DNA of 27,081 nucleotides from an uncultured Collinsella sp. GTDB lineage: Bacteria > Actinomycetota > Coriobacteriia > Coriobacteriales > Coriobacteriaceae. This document shows, in pieces, positions 18,193 to 26,976 of the stretch. The position numbers and the translations under genes were made by a program. Location: NCBI GenBank assembly GCA_902493855.1, contig CABUQV010000024.1:1-27081 (forward strand), given 5' to 3'. Within the stretch, counting starts at the first letter, position 1, and each line of letters begins with the position of its first letter. The notes beneath the pieces are model-generated. The model made no database searches, was not told the DNA's origin, and saw nothing but the letters and a program-made list of their open reading frames with translations.

Positions 18193-19578
18193 GTGGATCT
18201 CAATAGGCTGATTCTGGGCAAGAGCTACAACTCTACCAAGGTCTTTCGTACCGCTCAGCATGTGGTTCAAGCCATTTTGCTCGGTATTGTCGTTCCGCTG
18301 CTTATCCTGCTGCTCATCTGGGATCTAACCGATAATCCCAATCCCGTTCCGGCCGTTGTCGTCATTGCCGGCTTGGTCATGCTGTGCTTCTTCTTCTCGT
18401 ACGTCTTTGTGGTTCCCGACGACCTCACATCGAGCGCAACCGACCGCACGCTCGCCATCGCTTCAAAAATATTCGCCTACACGTCGCGCGGCCTTACGCC
18501 CGAAGCTGCCCTAGGCGCCTCTAAGATCATCCTGTCCGAAACTATCGCCTCTGCCATCTGCTTTACCGACGGCAAGCAGGTGTTGGCAAGCTGGGGCGAG
18601 GACTCGGCAAAATGCCCCGCGGGCACCCCGGTGGTGCTGCGGACTACGCTCAACGTGATCAACAGCGGTGAGCAAAGCGTGTTCTCGCGCGATGCCTCGA
18701 CCGAGACGGGTGGCTACTTTCCGCGCCTGCGCGCCGGTATTGTCGCACCGCTTACCGTGCGCGGGCATTGCGTGGGCACGCTCGAGCTGTATTATCCCCG
18801 TCTGAGCAGCATCGATATGCGCCAGACGGCGCTTGCCTCGGGCTTTGCCGACCTCATTTCCACGCAGCTTGCGAGCTTTGAGCTCGAGCGCCAGGACGAG
18901 CTTACGGCCCGCGTGGAGCTGCGCGCCTTGCAATCGCAGGTCGATCCTCATTTTCTGTTTAACACCATCAGCACCATCGTGTCGCTCGTGCGTACCGAGC
19001 CCGACAAGGCGCGGTCGCTGCTGATCGACTTTTCCAATTACTACCGTCAGACGCTTTCTGATTCCGATACCCTCACAACGCTCGAGCACGAGGTGGAACA
19101 GGGCACTCGCTATATCAATCTTATGCAGGCTCGTTATGGCGACGGCTGTCTGCGCGTCTCGGTCGATATCGACTTTGAGGTGCGCGACAGCCTGGTGCCG
19201 CCGTTTATCTTGCAGCCGTTGCTCGAAAACTGCATCAAGCACGCGCAGCGCGAGACCGAGCCGCTTTCTATTCATGTTAGGGCTTTCGAGACCGATGACG
19301 GTTTGGAGATCATCGTCGAGGACGACGGCATCGGCATGAGCGAAGAAGTCTGCGCGCATCTGTTTGAGCAGCATCGCCTGGAGGAGCCCGAGAGCATTAC
19401 CGCCGACGGCTCCGTCAAGCGAGGTTGCGGCCTGGCGCTCTTCAACGTGCTTCAGCGCATCCATTTCTTTTACGGAGAAGATTCCGGCATGCGCGTGAAG
19501 TCCCAGGAGGGCGTGGGAACGCAGGTCATCGTCGAGCTGAACGGCGAGCCGCATGAGCCCGCGCCGTTGACGGCGTAG
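18193..19578 (+). CDS. LytS-type sensor histidine kinase, copy 1
   Basis: This 461-residue membrane kinase should phosphorylate the regulator encoded immediately downstream. Two membrane segments (about 24-43 and 52-74) anchor it. A GAF-like region follows (about 90-225), then the His_kinase domain with the phosphorylated His in QVDPHFLFNT (H253), and the ATP-binding domain with QPLLENCIKHA and the G-box VEDDGIGM. It lacks the five-span 5TM domain of classical LytS. The GTG at 18193 follows AAGGAG with six bases between; earlier in-frame ATGs fall in or before the preceding terminator. It is clearly paralogous to the kinase at 24105-25448, with shared ALASGFA and DELTAR/KELTAR segments. The signal is unknown. 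Confidence 0.93.
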   Translation: MDLNRLILGKSYNSTKVFRTAQHVVQAILLGIVVPLLILLLIWDLTDNPNPVPAVVVIAGLVMLCFFFSYVFVVPDDLTSSATDRTLAIASKIFAYTSRGLTPEAALGASKIILSETIASAICFTDGKQVLASWGEDSAKCPAGTPVVLRTTLNVINSGEQSVFSRDASTETGGYFPRLRAGIVAPLTVRGHCVGTLELYYPRLSSIDMRQTALASGFADLISTQLASFELERQDELTARVELRALQSQVDPHFLFNTISTIVSLVRTEPDKARSLLIDFSNYYRQTLSDSDTLTTLEHEVEQGTRYINLMQARYGDGCLRVSVDIDFEVRDSLVPPFILQPLLENCIKHAQRETEPLSIHVRAFETDDGLEIIVEDDGIGMSEEVCAHLFEQHRLEEPESITADGSVKRGCGLALFNVLQRIHFFYGEDSGMRVKSQEGVGTQVIVELNGEPHEPAPLTA

Positions 19579-19616
19579 CACGCGGTTGGATTGAGAGAAA
19601 AAGAGGGGAAGCACAT

Positions 19617-20351
19617 ATGTCCGAAGGCTGGAACATCTTGGTGGTTGATGACGAACCTCCCATTAGGGCCGAGCTACGCTATCTGTTGGAAAAGGATACG
19701 CGTGTGGGCCAGATTGCCGAGGCGGGCAATGTCACCGAAGCCGTGGAGTCGATTCTGTCGAACAAGCCCGACGTGCTGTTTTTAGACATTACCATGCCCG
19801 GTCGCTCGGGAATTGAGCTTGCCGAGACGCTGCAGAACCTAAAGACGCCGCCGGTGGTTGTGTTTGTGACGGCGTTTGCCGAGTATGCGGCCGATGCCTA
19901 TAACCTCGATGCCGTCGATTATGTCGTCAAGCCGGTCGAGGACGCACGCCTGTCAAAGGCACTCGACAAGATCGAGGCAGCCTTGGGTGTCCGTCGTGTT
20001 ATCCACGCTCCGCGCCAGCCTTTGCGTCTGACGGTGGACCGCGGGGGCAAAAAGGTGTTCATTCCCGCCGCAGACGTCTGCTACTTTGAGGCGCGCGCCG
20101 ATTTTTGCAACGCCATCTGCGCCGAGGGAACGTACCTGATCAATGAGTCGATCTCTTCGCTCGAGCGTCGCTTGGGCTCCGAGGGCTTTATTCGCGTTCA
20201 TCGCAGCTATCTGGTCAATTTGGAAGACGTGCACAATGTCGAGATCGGTTCCACGGGTCTTATGGAGCTCAGACTCGATCGCGTAACCTCGACGGTGCCC
20301 GTGTCCCGCCGTCGCGCTGCCGAGGTTAAAGCACACTTGGGGCTTGCGTAG
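19617..20351 (+). CDS. LytTR-family response regulator, copy 1
   Basis: The 244-residue regulator has a receiver domain with acidic residues D11 and D12, the phosphoacceptor D57 in FLDITMPG, T85 in VTAFAEYA and K105 in VVKPVED. The C-terminal LytTR DNA-binding domain runs from about 135 to 240 with VCYFEARADFC, FIRVHRSYLVNL and VPVSRRR. It lies 38 bases after its kinase gene with a good ribosome-binding site (AGAGGGGAAG), so the two form an operon. Such regulators bind paired direct repeats at target promoters; the targets here are unknown. Confidence 0.95.
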   Translation: MSEGWNILVVDDEPPIRAELRYLLEKDTRVGQIAEAGNVTEAVESILSNKPDVLFLDITMPGRSGIELAETLQNLKTPPVVVFVTAFAEYAADAYNLDAVDYVVKPVEDARLSKALDKIEAALGVRRVIHAPRQPLRLTVDRGGKKVFIPAADVCYFEARADFCNAICAEGTYLINESISSLERRLGSEGFIRVHRSYLVNLEDVHNVEIGSTGLMELRLDRVTSTVPVSRRRAAEVKAHLGLA

Positions 20352-20443
20352 ACGGTCTGCGTGCCGTCGTTTACCATCGCAGGTTTGGCATGGGCGCGCG
20401 GTGGGCATAATGGGTGGCATCGAATGAAATCGAAAGGATCATT

Positions 20444-21388
20444 ATGCCCGCGCTTATCACCCATCATCTGTTTGGCGAGGAAAGCATCGACCGTCTTCCG
20501 CAGGGCGTCATCACGTCCGATGAAGAGCGCATTGCCTTTATCTTGGGCAACCAAGGCCCCGACCCGTTTTTCTTTCACATTCTGACACCGCGTGTTTCCG
20601 ACTGCACGCTGCTAGCACAGGTCATGCATCGGTCGCGCATGTCTCGCCAGTTCGCGTGCCTGCGCGACGGCGTGTCGCATCTGCTGCCGCGCGACGCCAG
20701 CTTGGGTCGTGCCTTTGCGCTGGGCCTACTGTCTCATTACGTGCTCGACCGCAACGCCCACCCCTTTGTCTATGAGCAGCAGTTTGGCATCGTGGAATCC
20801 GACTCAGAGCTTGAGGATTCGAGCAGTCAGGTCCATGCCGTGATCGAGAGCGACCTGGATGTGTTGATGCTGCAGCTTAAACGCGATGGCGCTACGGTTG
20901 ACGATTACCCGCCAGCGGGCGAGATCGTCACCACCGATCGCATCAATCGCGTGGCCGGCGTGCTGATGAGCTATGTTGCCGGACGCGTGTACGGCATTGA
21001 CATTCCGGCGGGGGAGTACGGTGCTGCCGTTGCCAATATGCAGCGACTTTACCGCGCGATTGAGCCGGCCGGCTCCGCAAAGACGCGCGCGATCTCGCTG
21101 GTTGAGGGCTTGGTGCACGATTACTCGCTGCTCGACGGCCTTGCCCATCGCGTGACGACGGAGCTGCCCGAGCGCACCGGTAACCTGGGCCATCTGACAT
21201 GGAAGAATCCCTTTACCGACGAGGTCTCGAACGAGAGTTTCCCCGAGGTCTTTGATCGCGCGCTGGTCGATTACGAGTGCACGGTCGCACGTTTTATCGA
21301 GACCGGTGACATGGATGCCGTGACCAGTCACGTCAACTACAGCGGTCGCGTGCTCGAAGCCGATGAGGAGTTCGACCGCGAGGAATAG
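20444..21388 (+). CDS. Zinc-dependent phospholipase C-like protein
   Basis: The 314-residue protein resembles the zinc-dependent phospholipase C family. Its start MPALITHH supplies N-terminal histidines, GNQGPDPFFF gives a conserved Asp (D40), and LLSHYVLDRNAHPFVYE carries further probable metal ligands (H98, D102, H106). No signal peptide is visible, unlike secreted bacterial phospholipases C, so it is probably a cytoplasmic member whose substrate is not known. The ATG at 20444 follows AAAGGA with five bases between and is preferred over the in-frame ATG at 20414. It precedes the MFS transporter by about 100 bases in the same direction. Confidence 0.8.
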   Translation: MPALITHHLFGEESIDRLPQGVITSDEERIAFILGNQGPDPFFFHILTPRVSDCTLLAQVMHRSRMSRQFACLRDGVSHLLPRDASLGRAFALGLLSHYVLDRNAHPFVYEQQFGIVESDSELEDSSSQVHAVIESDLDVLMLQLKRDGATVDDYPPAGEIVTTDRINRVAGVLMSYVAGRVYGIDIPAGEYGAAVANMQRLYRAIEPAGSAKTRAISLVEGLVHDYSLLDGLAHRVTTELPERTGNLGHLTWKNPFTDEVSNESFPEVFDRALVDYECTVARFIETGDMDAVTSHVNYSGRVLEADEEFDREE

Positions 21389-21489
21389 GGCCCGTGCGTG
21401 CCCCTTTGCCGAATCCTTACCGGCGGTTCTGGACAATTGGGGTACGATGAACTAACTGCATATCGGGCGAATACGAAGGGTCCCTGTCC

Positions 21490-22749
21490 ATGAAATACAC
21501 CAAGCTCGAGCGTAACTGGGTTATGTATGATGTGGGCAATTCGGCCCTCGTGCTGCTCAATACCTCGGTGGTGCCCATCTACTTTAACGCCATCAATACC
21601 GGCGCTTCCTCGGCCGACCTGGTGGTCGCCTGGGGCAATGCGCAGACGATCGCCTCGCTGGTCATCGCCATGCTCATGCCCATTCTGGGCGCGCTTGCAG
21701 ACTACGCCGGCAACAAGATCAAGTTCTTCTTGGGCTTCTTCCTCACGGGCCTGGTGCTTTGCCTGGCGCAGGCTATCCCAATGTCCGCCATGGCATTTTT
21801 GACCGTGTACGTGCTGTGCACCATCGGTCTTAACTCTTCTATGACGTTCTACGACGCCATGCTGCCCGACATTACCACCGACGAGCGCATGGACGCCGTG
21901 TCCAGCTCGGGCTATGCCTGGGGCTACATCGGTTCCACCGTGCCGTTCGTCATCTGCCTGGCGCTCATCATGGGTGGCCCCGCTCTTGGCGTCCCCACCA
22001 TGCTGGCAACGCGTCTGTCGTTTATCATCACTGGTGCCTGGTGGCTCATCTTTACCCTGCCGCTCATCCGCACCTATAAGCAAAAGTACGGTCGCGAGCG
22101 CGGTCCCGAGGACACTATCGGCCACATCGTGGGCGGTGTGTTCTCCGAGGTCGGACACACCATGCGCGAGATCGCCCACAACAAGACCGTGCTGGTCTAC
22201 ATGGTCGCGTTCTTCTTCTATATCGACGGTGTGCACACGGTCATTTCCATGGCCACCAGTTACGGATCGGCCTTGGGCATCGATTCGACGCAGCTGGTGC
22301 TGGCGCTGCTCGTTACGCAGTTCGTGGCCTTTCCGTCTGCCATCATCTACGGCAAGCTCGCCGGCCGCGTGGGCACGCTCAACATGATTCTGGTGGCAGT
22401 CGCCGCCTATATGGGCATCGTGCTGTTCGCCGCGTTCTTCCTCAAGACCGCCTTTGAGTTTTGGGTGCTTGCCATTTTGGTCGGCCTGTTCCAGGGCGGC
22501 GTGCAGGCGCTCAGCCGTAGCTACTTTGGCCGCATTATCCCCAAGGAAAAGTCCAACGAGTACTACGGCTTCTTTGACATCTTTGGTCGTTATGCAAGCG
22601 TTATGGGCACCTTCCTGGTGTCGGTCGTCACCTCGCTGACCGGCAACCCGTCGCTGGGCGTCCTTTCCATTGGTGTGCTGCTAGTCGTTGGCTTTATGCT
22701 GCTGGTCCGCCTGTCCCGCATGACTCGGGCGGCAGAGCATGCCGCATAG
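21490..22749 (+). CDS. MFS transporter, UMF1 type
   Basis: The 419-residue protein has about twelve hydrophobic segments and the features of the UMF1/Atg22-like branch of the major facilitator superfamily: the N-terminal RNWVMYDVGNSALVLL, ALADYAGNKIKF after the second span, SSGYAWGYIGS and, in the second half, GGVQALSRSYFGRIIP with KSNEYYGFFDIFGR. Members are annotated as permeases of uncertain substrate; yeast Atg22 exports amino acids from the vacuole. GAAGGG lies nine bases before the ATG. It ends before a strong terminator at 22864. Confidence 0.93.
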   Translation: MKYTKLERNWVMYDVGNSALVLLNTSVVPIYFNAINTGASSADLVVAWGNAQTIASLVIAMLMPILGALADYAGNKIKFFLGFFLTGLVLCLAQAIPMSAMAFLTVYVLCTIGLNSSMTFYDAMLPDITTDERMDAVSSSGYAWGYIGSTVPFVICLALIMGGPALGVPTMLATRLSFIITGAWWLIFTLPLIRTYKQKYGRERGPEDTIGHIVGGVFSEVGHTMREIAHNKTVLVYMVAFFFYIDGVHTVISMATSYGSALGIDSTQLVLALLVTQFVAFPSAIIYGKLAGRVGTLNMILVAVAAYMGIVLFAAFFLKTAFEFWVLAILVGLFQGGVQALSRSYFGRIIPKEKSNEYYGFFDIFGRYASVMGTFLVSVVTSLTGNPSLGVLSIGVLLVVGFMLLVRLSRMTRAAEHAA

Positions 22750-22863
22750 GAGCGAGCGGCTATTGTGCCTGTCCACGGTACTCTTTTGGGGTTATCCGCA
22801 ATAAACATTGCGACTTGCGAGCAATGATTTGCCCAAGTGGGTATGATGGAATCAGCTAGGTCG

Positions 22864-22899
22864 CGGGGCGTCGCCTGTGTTTGGCGGCGTCCCGTTTTT
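22864..22899 (+). terminator. Intrinsic terminator after the MFS gene
   Basis: CGGGGCGTCGCC pairs with GGCGGCGTCCCG over 12 positions (two G-T wobbles) around a seven-base loop, followed by TTTTT. It separates the MFS gene from the glycosyltransferase, whose ATG is only 22 bases beyond the T-run, so it may also act as an attenuator. Confidence 0.8.
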
Positions 22900-22920
22900 G
22901 TGTTGCAGGGAGGGTAAGGC

Positions 22921-24108
22921 ATGAACGCCACAGTCGTGATTCCAACGTATTGGGCGGGCGATGACGCTCGCGCAAACGCCCCTGGCACCTATGACCATTC
23001 GACCCGACTCAACGCCGACAATCCCGAACTCGACCGCTGCCTGGCCTCGCTTGAGCAGGTACGTGACATCCCGCGCATCATCCTTTTGGTGGTCTGTCCC
23101 GTTTCTGCCACAGCCGATGTGTCGCTGCGCGTGCGCGAGATTGTCGACGCGCATCCCACGCTCAAGGTCACCGTTGTCACCAACACCCAGGCCTCGCGCA
23201 TCGCAGACCGGGTTGCTCAGATCGCGCCCAAGGGTTCGGGCGAGTGCGTGAGCCTGCGAGGCTACGGTGCCATCCGCAACATGGGGCTAGCCTGTGCCGC
23301 TGTGCTGGGTCATGACGCGGTTATCTTTTTGGATGACGATGAGACTGTCATCGACGCCGACTTTATGAAGCGCGCGACCTATGCGTTGGGGCAGCAGACG
23401 CGTCAGGGCTTGCCGATCTTGGTCAAGAGCGGCTATTTCTACGATCGCGACGGCTCGCCGCTGGCTCCCACGGACAAGGCGGGCATCTGCCATCGTTGGT
23501 GGACCAAGCGCATCGAGTTCAACCGTTGGATGAAAAAGGCGCTCTCGGGCACCCGCATCTCGCGCTCTAACTACGTGTGCGGCGGCCTGATGGCCCTGCA
23601 CGCCCGCGCCTTTACGCGTGTGGCCTTTGACCCGTTTATCACCCGCGGCGAGGACTTGGATTACCTCTTTAACATGCGCATGTTTGGCTACGACGTGTGG
23701 TTCGATAACGAGTGGACCGTGCGCCATCTGCCTCCGGAGTCCGAAAAGCGCTCACCGCGCTTTATGCAGGATGTATACCGTTGGTACTACGAACGGGCCA
23801 AGTTGACATTCGCCGCGCATCAAAAGGAGCTCATTCCCGTTACGGCGGCATCACTCATGCCCTACCCGGGCCCGTGGATTTCGCGCGAGCTCGACGACCG
23901 CGTGCGCAAGACCGCTATGGTCCGCAGCGTGTTTACCCGCGAGCATGAGGGCTACCTGCGCATCTGGCGCCATGGTATCGGCGAGGCAAAGGCCTATGCG
24001 CGCCAAAACGCTGCAAGCTACCTGCGTTTCCAGAGCTTTTGGCCCAAGATTATGGACGGGCTTTGGCGTGACGCACAACTGATCAGTATCCTGGAGGGGG
24101 CCGAATGA
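22921..24108 (+). CDS. Glycosyltransferase, family 2-like
   Basis: The 395-residue protein starts with MNATVVIPTYWAG, the first strand of a GT-A fold, and has the metal- and nucleotide-sugar-binding run IFLDDDETV near residue 136. Later, GGLMALHARAF and ITRGEDLDYLFNMRMFG (near 240) match the acceptor-side acidic motif of family 2 enzymes. No membrane segment is obvious, so it is probably cytoplasmic or peripheral. The sugar donor and acceptor cannot be named. GGGAGGG precedes the ATG. Its last four bases (ATGA) overlap the start of the second kinase gene, so the two are translationally coupled. Confidence 0.85.
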   Translation: MNATVVIPTYWAGDDARANAPGTYDHSTRLNADNPELDRCLASLEQVRDIPRIILLVVCPVSATADVSLRVREIVDAHPTLKVTVVTNTQASRIADRVAQIAPKGSGECVSLRGYGAIRNMGLACAAVLGHDAVIFLDDDETVIDADFMKRATYALGQQTRQGLPILVKSGYFYDRDGSPLAPTDKAGICHRWWTKRIEFNRWMKKALSGTRISRSNYVCGGLMALHARAFTRVAFDPFITRGEDLDYLFNMRMFGYDVWFDNEWTVRHLPPESEKRSPRFMQDVYRWYYERAKLTFAAHQKELIPVTAASLMPYPGPWISRELDDRVRKTAMVRSVFTREHEGYLRIWRHGIGEAKAYARQNAASYLRFQSFWPKIMDGLWRDAQLISILEGAE

Positions 24109-25448
24109 TCGACCGCCGCGCCCAGCGCGATAGTTCAATATCAATCTTTCGCATCATTGCCGTTGCCTGCGCCATTTGTGTGCTGGTGTACTTTATTTTT
24201 GCCTTGGTGACCGGTATCGAGCCGATCGCCACGGTGATTGCCTGCGCGCTGCTGTGCATCTTTCTGTGCATCTTTATCTTTTTGACGCTCAATCCCGATT
24301 CGGTGCGCTCCCAGTACACCGAGGAGACGCTCTCGGTGGCCTCGGCCATGCTCGAGGACATTAAGGGCGGTCTGACGCAGGAGTCGGCGCGTTTGGTGTG
24401 CCGGCGCATTTTGCCCGAGACGCGCGCCATGACGGTGGCCATCACCGACGAGGGCAACGTGTTGGCCTGCGCAGGCGAGTTTGAGGAAAAACTACTGCCA
24501 GATTCTCCCATCCACACGCTTGCCACACGCTACGTTATCGAACATGGCATCGTGCAGTCGTTCAACCGTATGGTGGATGTCGTGGGCTCGGATGGCTCGC
24601 ACAACCAAGTCCCCGCCGGCATTATCGCCCCCATCAAGGTGGGCGATCGTACCGTCGGCACGCTCAAGTTCTACTACAAGACCCCGCGCGCCGTCGACCG
24701 TACCCAGTACGCGCTTGCCTCGGGCTTTGCCGAGATCTTGTCCACGCAGCTCGCCATCCACGAGCTCGAGGTGCAAAAGGAACTCACGGCGCGCGCCGAG
24801 GTGCGTGCGCTGCAGGCGCAGATTAACCCGCACTTCCTGTTCAACACGCTGAACACCATTGCATCGTTTACGCGCACCGACCCGCTGCGGGCCCGCGAAC
24901 TGCTTCGTGAGTTCTCATCGTTCTATCGTGCCACGCTCGACAACTCGGGATCGCTTATTCCGGTCTCGCGCGAGGTCGCACAGACCAAGCGCTACCTTAC
25001 CTTTGAGAAGGCCCGCTTTGGCGAGGACCGCGTGCTTGCGACGTTCGATGTGTCCGAGGACGTGGAAGATACGCTGGTGCCGGCGTTCGTGATCCAGCCG
25101 ATTGTCGAGAACGCCGTACGTCATGGTATGGGCGATGACGACGCCCTGAGGATCGACGTGACCGTTCACCAAGACGGCGAGGATGCAATCTTGATTGCCG
25201 TGGCCGATAATGGCGTGGGCATGGATGAGGGTACCGCCGCCAGACTGTTTGACGAGCGTTCTGCCCGTCCCGACGCCAGCTCTCCCCAGGGTGGCGGCGC
25301 CGGTGTGGCCATGCACAATATTTCGGAGCGCATCCATCGCTTTTATGGGCCGCACTCCTATACGCGTGTCGAATCGGCGCCGGGCAAGGGCACCAAAGTG
25401 CTCCTTCATCTTGATTTGTCAGAGAGCATCTTCGACATTCAAGAGTAA
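24105..25448 (+). CDS. LytS-type sensor histidine kinase, copy 2
   Basis: This 447-residue kinase has two membrane segments (about 14-36 and 42-62), a GAF-like region (about 75-215), the phosphorylated His in QINPHFLFNT (H243), the N-box QPIVENAVRHG (N336) and the G-box VADNGVGM (about 367-374). It parallels copy 1 throughout, including ALASGFAEILSTQLA. The start overlaps the glycosyltransferase stop by ATGA, with GGAGGGGG just upstream. It should phosphorylate the regulator at 25521-26237. The overlap with a glycosyltransferase gene hints at a cell-envelope role, which is inference. Confidence 0.94.
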   Translation: MIDRRAQRDSSISIFRIIAVACAICVLVYFIFALVTGIEPIATVIACALLCIFLCIFIFLTLNPDSVRSQYTEETLSVASAMLEDIKGGLTQESARLVCRRILPETRAMTVAITDEGNVLACAGEFEEKLLPDSPIHTLATRYVIEHGIVQSFNRMVDVVGSDGSHNQVPAGIIAPIKVGDRTVGTLKFYYKTPRAVDRTQYALASGFAEILSTQLAIHELEVQKELTARAEVRALQAQINPHFLFNTLNTIASFTRTDPLRARELLREFSSFYRATLDNSGSLIPVSREVAQTKRYLTFEKARFGEDRVLATFDVSEDVEDTLVPAFVIQPIVENAVRHGMGDDDALRIDVTVHQDGEDAILIAVADNGVGMDEGTAARLFDERSARPDASSPQGGGAGVAMHNISERIHRFYGPHSYTRVESAPGKGTKVLLHLDLSESIFDIQE

Positions 25449-25520
25449 AATAAAAGGCTACGGGCTCAACGTCATGCGACGGATGCCCGGCGTAGTTAGT
25501 TGACGAAAGGTTTTATCCCT

Positions 25521-26237
25521 ATGCTGCGTGCGATGATTGTGGATGATGAGGCGCCGGCTCGCTCGGAGCTTCGCTTCCTGCTCGAGCAAACGGGCAAGAT
25601 CGGCACGATCACGGAGGCGTCGAGCGTCCGCTCCGCCATCGAGATGCTTATGGAAAGTCGCGTGGATGTCGTGTTTCTCGATATCTCGATGCCCGGTGCC
25701 TCGGGCCTGCAACTTGCCGAGGCGCTGCATAAGCTCAAAAATCCGCCGGCGATCGTGTTTGTGACTGCGTATAGTGACCATGCGGTCGAGGCATTCGACG
25801 TGGATGCCGTCGATTATCTGATGAAGCCGGTCGAGGAAGCTCGCTTGGATCGCGCGATCGAGAAGGTCATGCAACGCACCAAGCCGGTTACGGACAGCAA
25901 GGTGACCATCGAGCGTATCCCGGTGGAAAAGGGCGGCCGCAAGGTGCTCATTCCCGTGGACGACATTCGCTTTATCATGGCCAAGGACGATTACTCCTGC
26001 ATCTATACCGTCGATGATCGCTTTTTGTCGACGACCTCGCTGGCGCAGTTTGAGGCCAAGCTCTGCGACTTTGGCTTCTTCCGTGTTCACCGCCGCTATA
26101 TCGTCAACTTGGCGTGCGTCACGGATGTGGAGACGGTGCCCTCGGGCGCCATCCAGCTGGGCATTACGGGCGTCGACGAACGCGTGCCGGTTTCGCGCCG
26201 CCGCGTCGTGCCGCTCAAGAAGGCCCTGAGTCTCTAG
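25521..26237 (+). CDS. LytTR-family response regulator, copy 2
   Basis: The 238-residue regulator has a receiver domain with D8 and D9, phosphoacceptor D54 in FLDISMPG, T82 in VTAYSDHA and K102 in LMKPVEE, then a LytTR DNA-binding domain (about 128-236) with IRFIMAKDDYSC, FFRVHRRYIVNL and VPVSRRR. It is the partner of kinase copy 2, 72 bases downstream of it, and a paralogue of the regulator at 19617-20351. The ATG at 25521 is preferred; AAAGG lies 11 bases upstream. An in-frame TTG at 25500 is possible. Confidence 0.94.
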   Translation: MLRAMIVDDEAPARSELRFLLEQTGKIGTITEASSVRSAIEMLMESRVDVVFLDISMPGASGLQLAEALHKLKNPPAIVFVTAYSDHAVEAFDVDAVDYLMKPVEEARLDRAIEKVMQRTKPVTDSKVTIERIPVEKGGRKVLIPVDDIRFIMAKDDYSCIYTVDDRFLSTTSLAQFEAKLCDFGFFRVHRRYIVNLACVTDVETVPSGAIQLGITGVDERVPVSRRRVVPLKKALSL

Positions 26238-26243
26238 CACACT

Positions 26244-26293
26244 GGCCCCGCAGCCCTGTAGACCTATCGTCTGCGGAGCCGTGGGGCCTTTTT
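26244..26293 (+). terminator. Terminator after regulator copy 2
   Basis: GGCCCC pairs with GGGGCC, and CGCAG with CTGCG further in, followed directly by TTTTT. It sits seven bases after the regulator's stop codon. Confidence 0.85.
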
Positions 26294-26332
26294 GTATGTA
26301 TCTGCCGAATCGTTTTTTGCGGAAGGGATCCC

Positions 26333-26800
26333 ATGAACAGTGCAAGCGCCAAGCGTATCGACATCATCTCGGACACCCACGGCTATTTATCGCCTGCGCT
26401 CCTGGATGAGCTTGAGGGCGCAGACCTGATCATCCACGCCGGCGACCTCACGTCAGAGATAGACTACGAGCACCTATGCACCATCGCCCCCGTGCGGGCC
26501 GTACTGGGCAACAACGATTACTACCGCGACTACGGTCCCGATGTAGACCGTCTTGCGCTCTTTACCTACGAAGGCCTTAAATTCGCCGTAGCCCACTACC
26601 GCGAAGACCTTCCGGTGGGATCCGTAGACGTAGCCATCAATGGTCACACCCACGTAACCAAAGAAGCCCAAGTGGGCCGTTGTTTAGTCCTCAACCCGGG
26701 CAGCGCTAGCTACCCCAGAGGCACCCGAGGCCCCACCATGGCCAGAATGCTAGTAAAAGACGGCAAGATCATAAGCACCAAATTTATTGATCTAGAGTAA
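26333..26800 (+). CDS. YfcE/MJ0936-type metallophosphodiesterase
   Basis: The 155-residue enzyme is a small calcineurin-like metallophosphoesterase that hydrolyses phosphodiesters with a dinuclear metal site. Ligand motifs are in order: ISDTHG (D14, H16), HAGDLT (D38), GNND (N60/N61), AHYRED (H88) and NGHTH (H105, H107), followed by NPGSASYPRG, typical of the YfcE/MJ0936 group. Length matches the family. The ATG at 26333 has GGAAGGG five bases upstream and follows a terminator; the longer in-frame ORF from 26114 runs across the regulator gene and is not used. The physiological substrate is unknown. Confidence 0.93.
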   Translation: MNSASAKRIDIISDTHGYLSPALLDELEGADLIIHAGDLTSEIDYEHLCTIAPVRAVLGNNDYYRDYGPDVDRLALFTYEGLKFAVAHYREDLPVGSVDVAINGHTHVTKEAQVGRCLVLNPGSASYPRGTRGPTMARMLVKDGKIISTKFIDLE

Positions 26801-26810
26801 CCACAACAAA

Positions 26811-26839
26811 AACGGGGGATGCAAATGCGTCCCCCGTTT
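26811..26839 (+). terminator. Terminator after the phosphodiesterase
   Basis: AACGGGGGA pairs perfectly with TCCCCCGTT around an 10-base loop, with T's at the end of the stem. It follows the stop codon by 10 bases. Confidence 0.85.
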
Positions 26840-26900
26840 CCATTTGAGCCAAAGGCAGAGCTTCAACAAAAACAATCAGACCAACCCCGCCGAGGAGCAC

Positions 26901-26931
26901 GCGGGCTAGCCGCGCAGCGGCGCACGCCCGC
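26901..26931 (+). repeat. Nested G/C hairpin
   Basis: GCGGGC (26901-26906) pairs with GCCCGC (26926-26931), and inside it GCCGC pairs with GCGGC around GCA. It lacks a T-run. It lies between the phosphodiesterase terminator and the palindromic element at the window end. Confidence 0.5.
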
Positions 26932-26976
26932 AAAACTGGTTGAATAATGTGACGGCAGGGAGGGCTTCCGGGGCTG

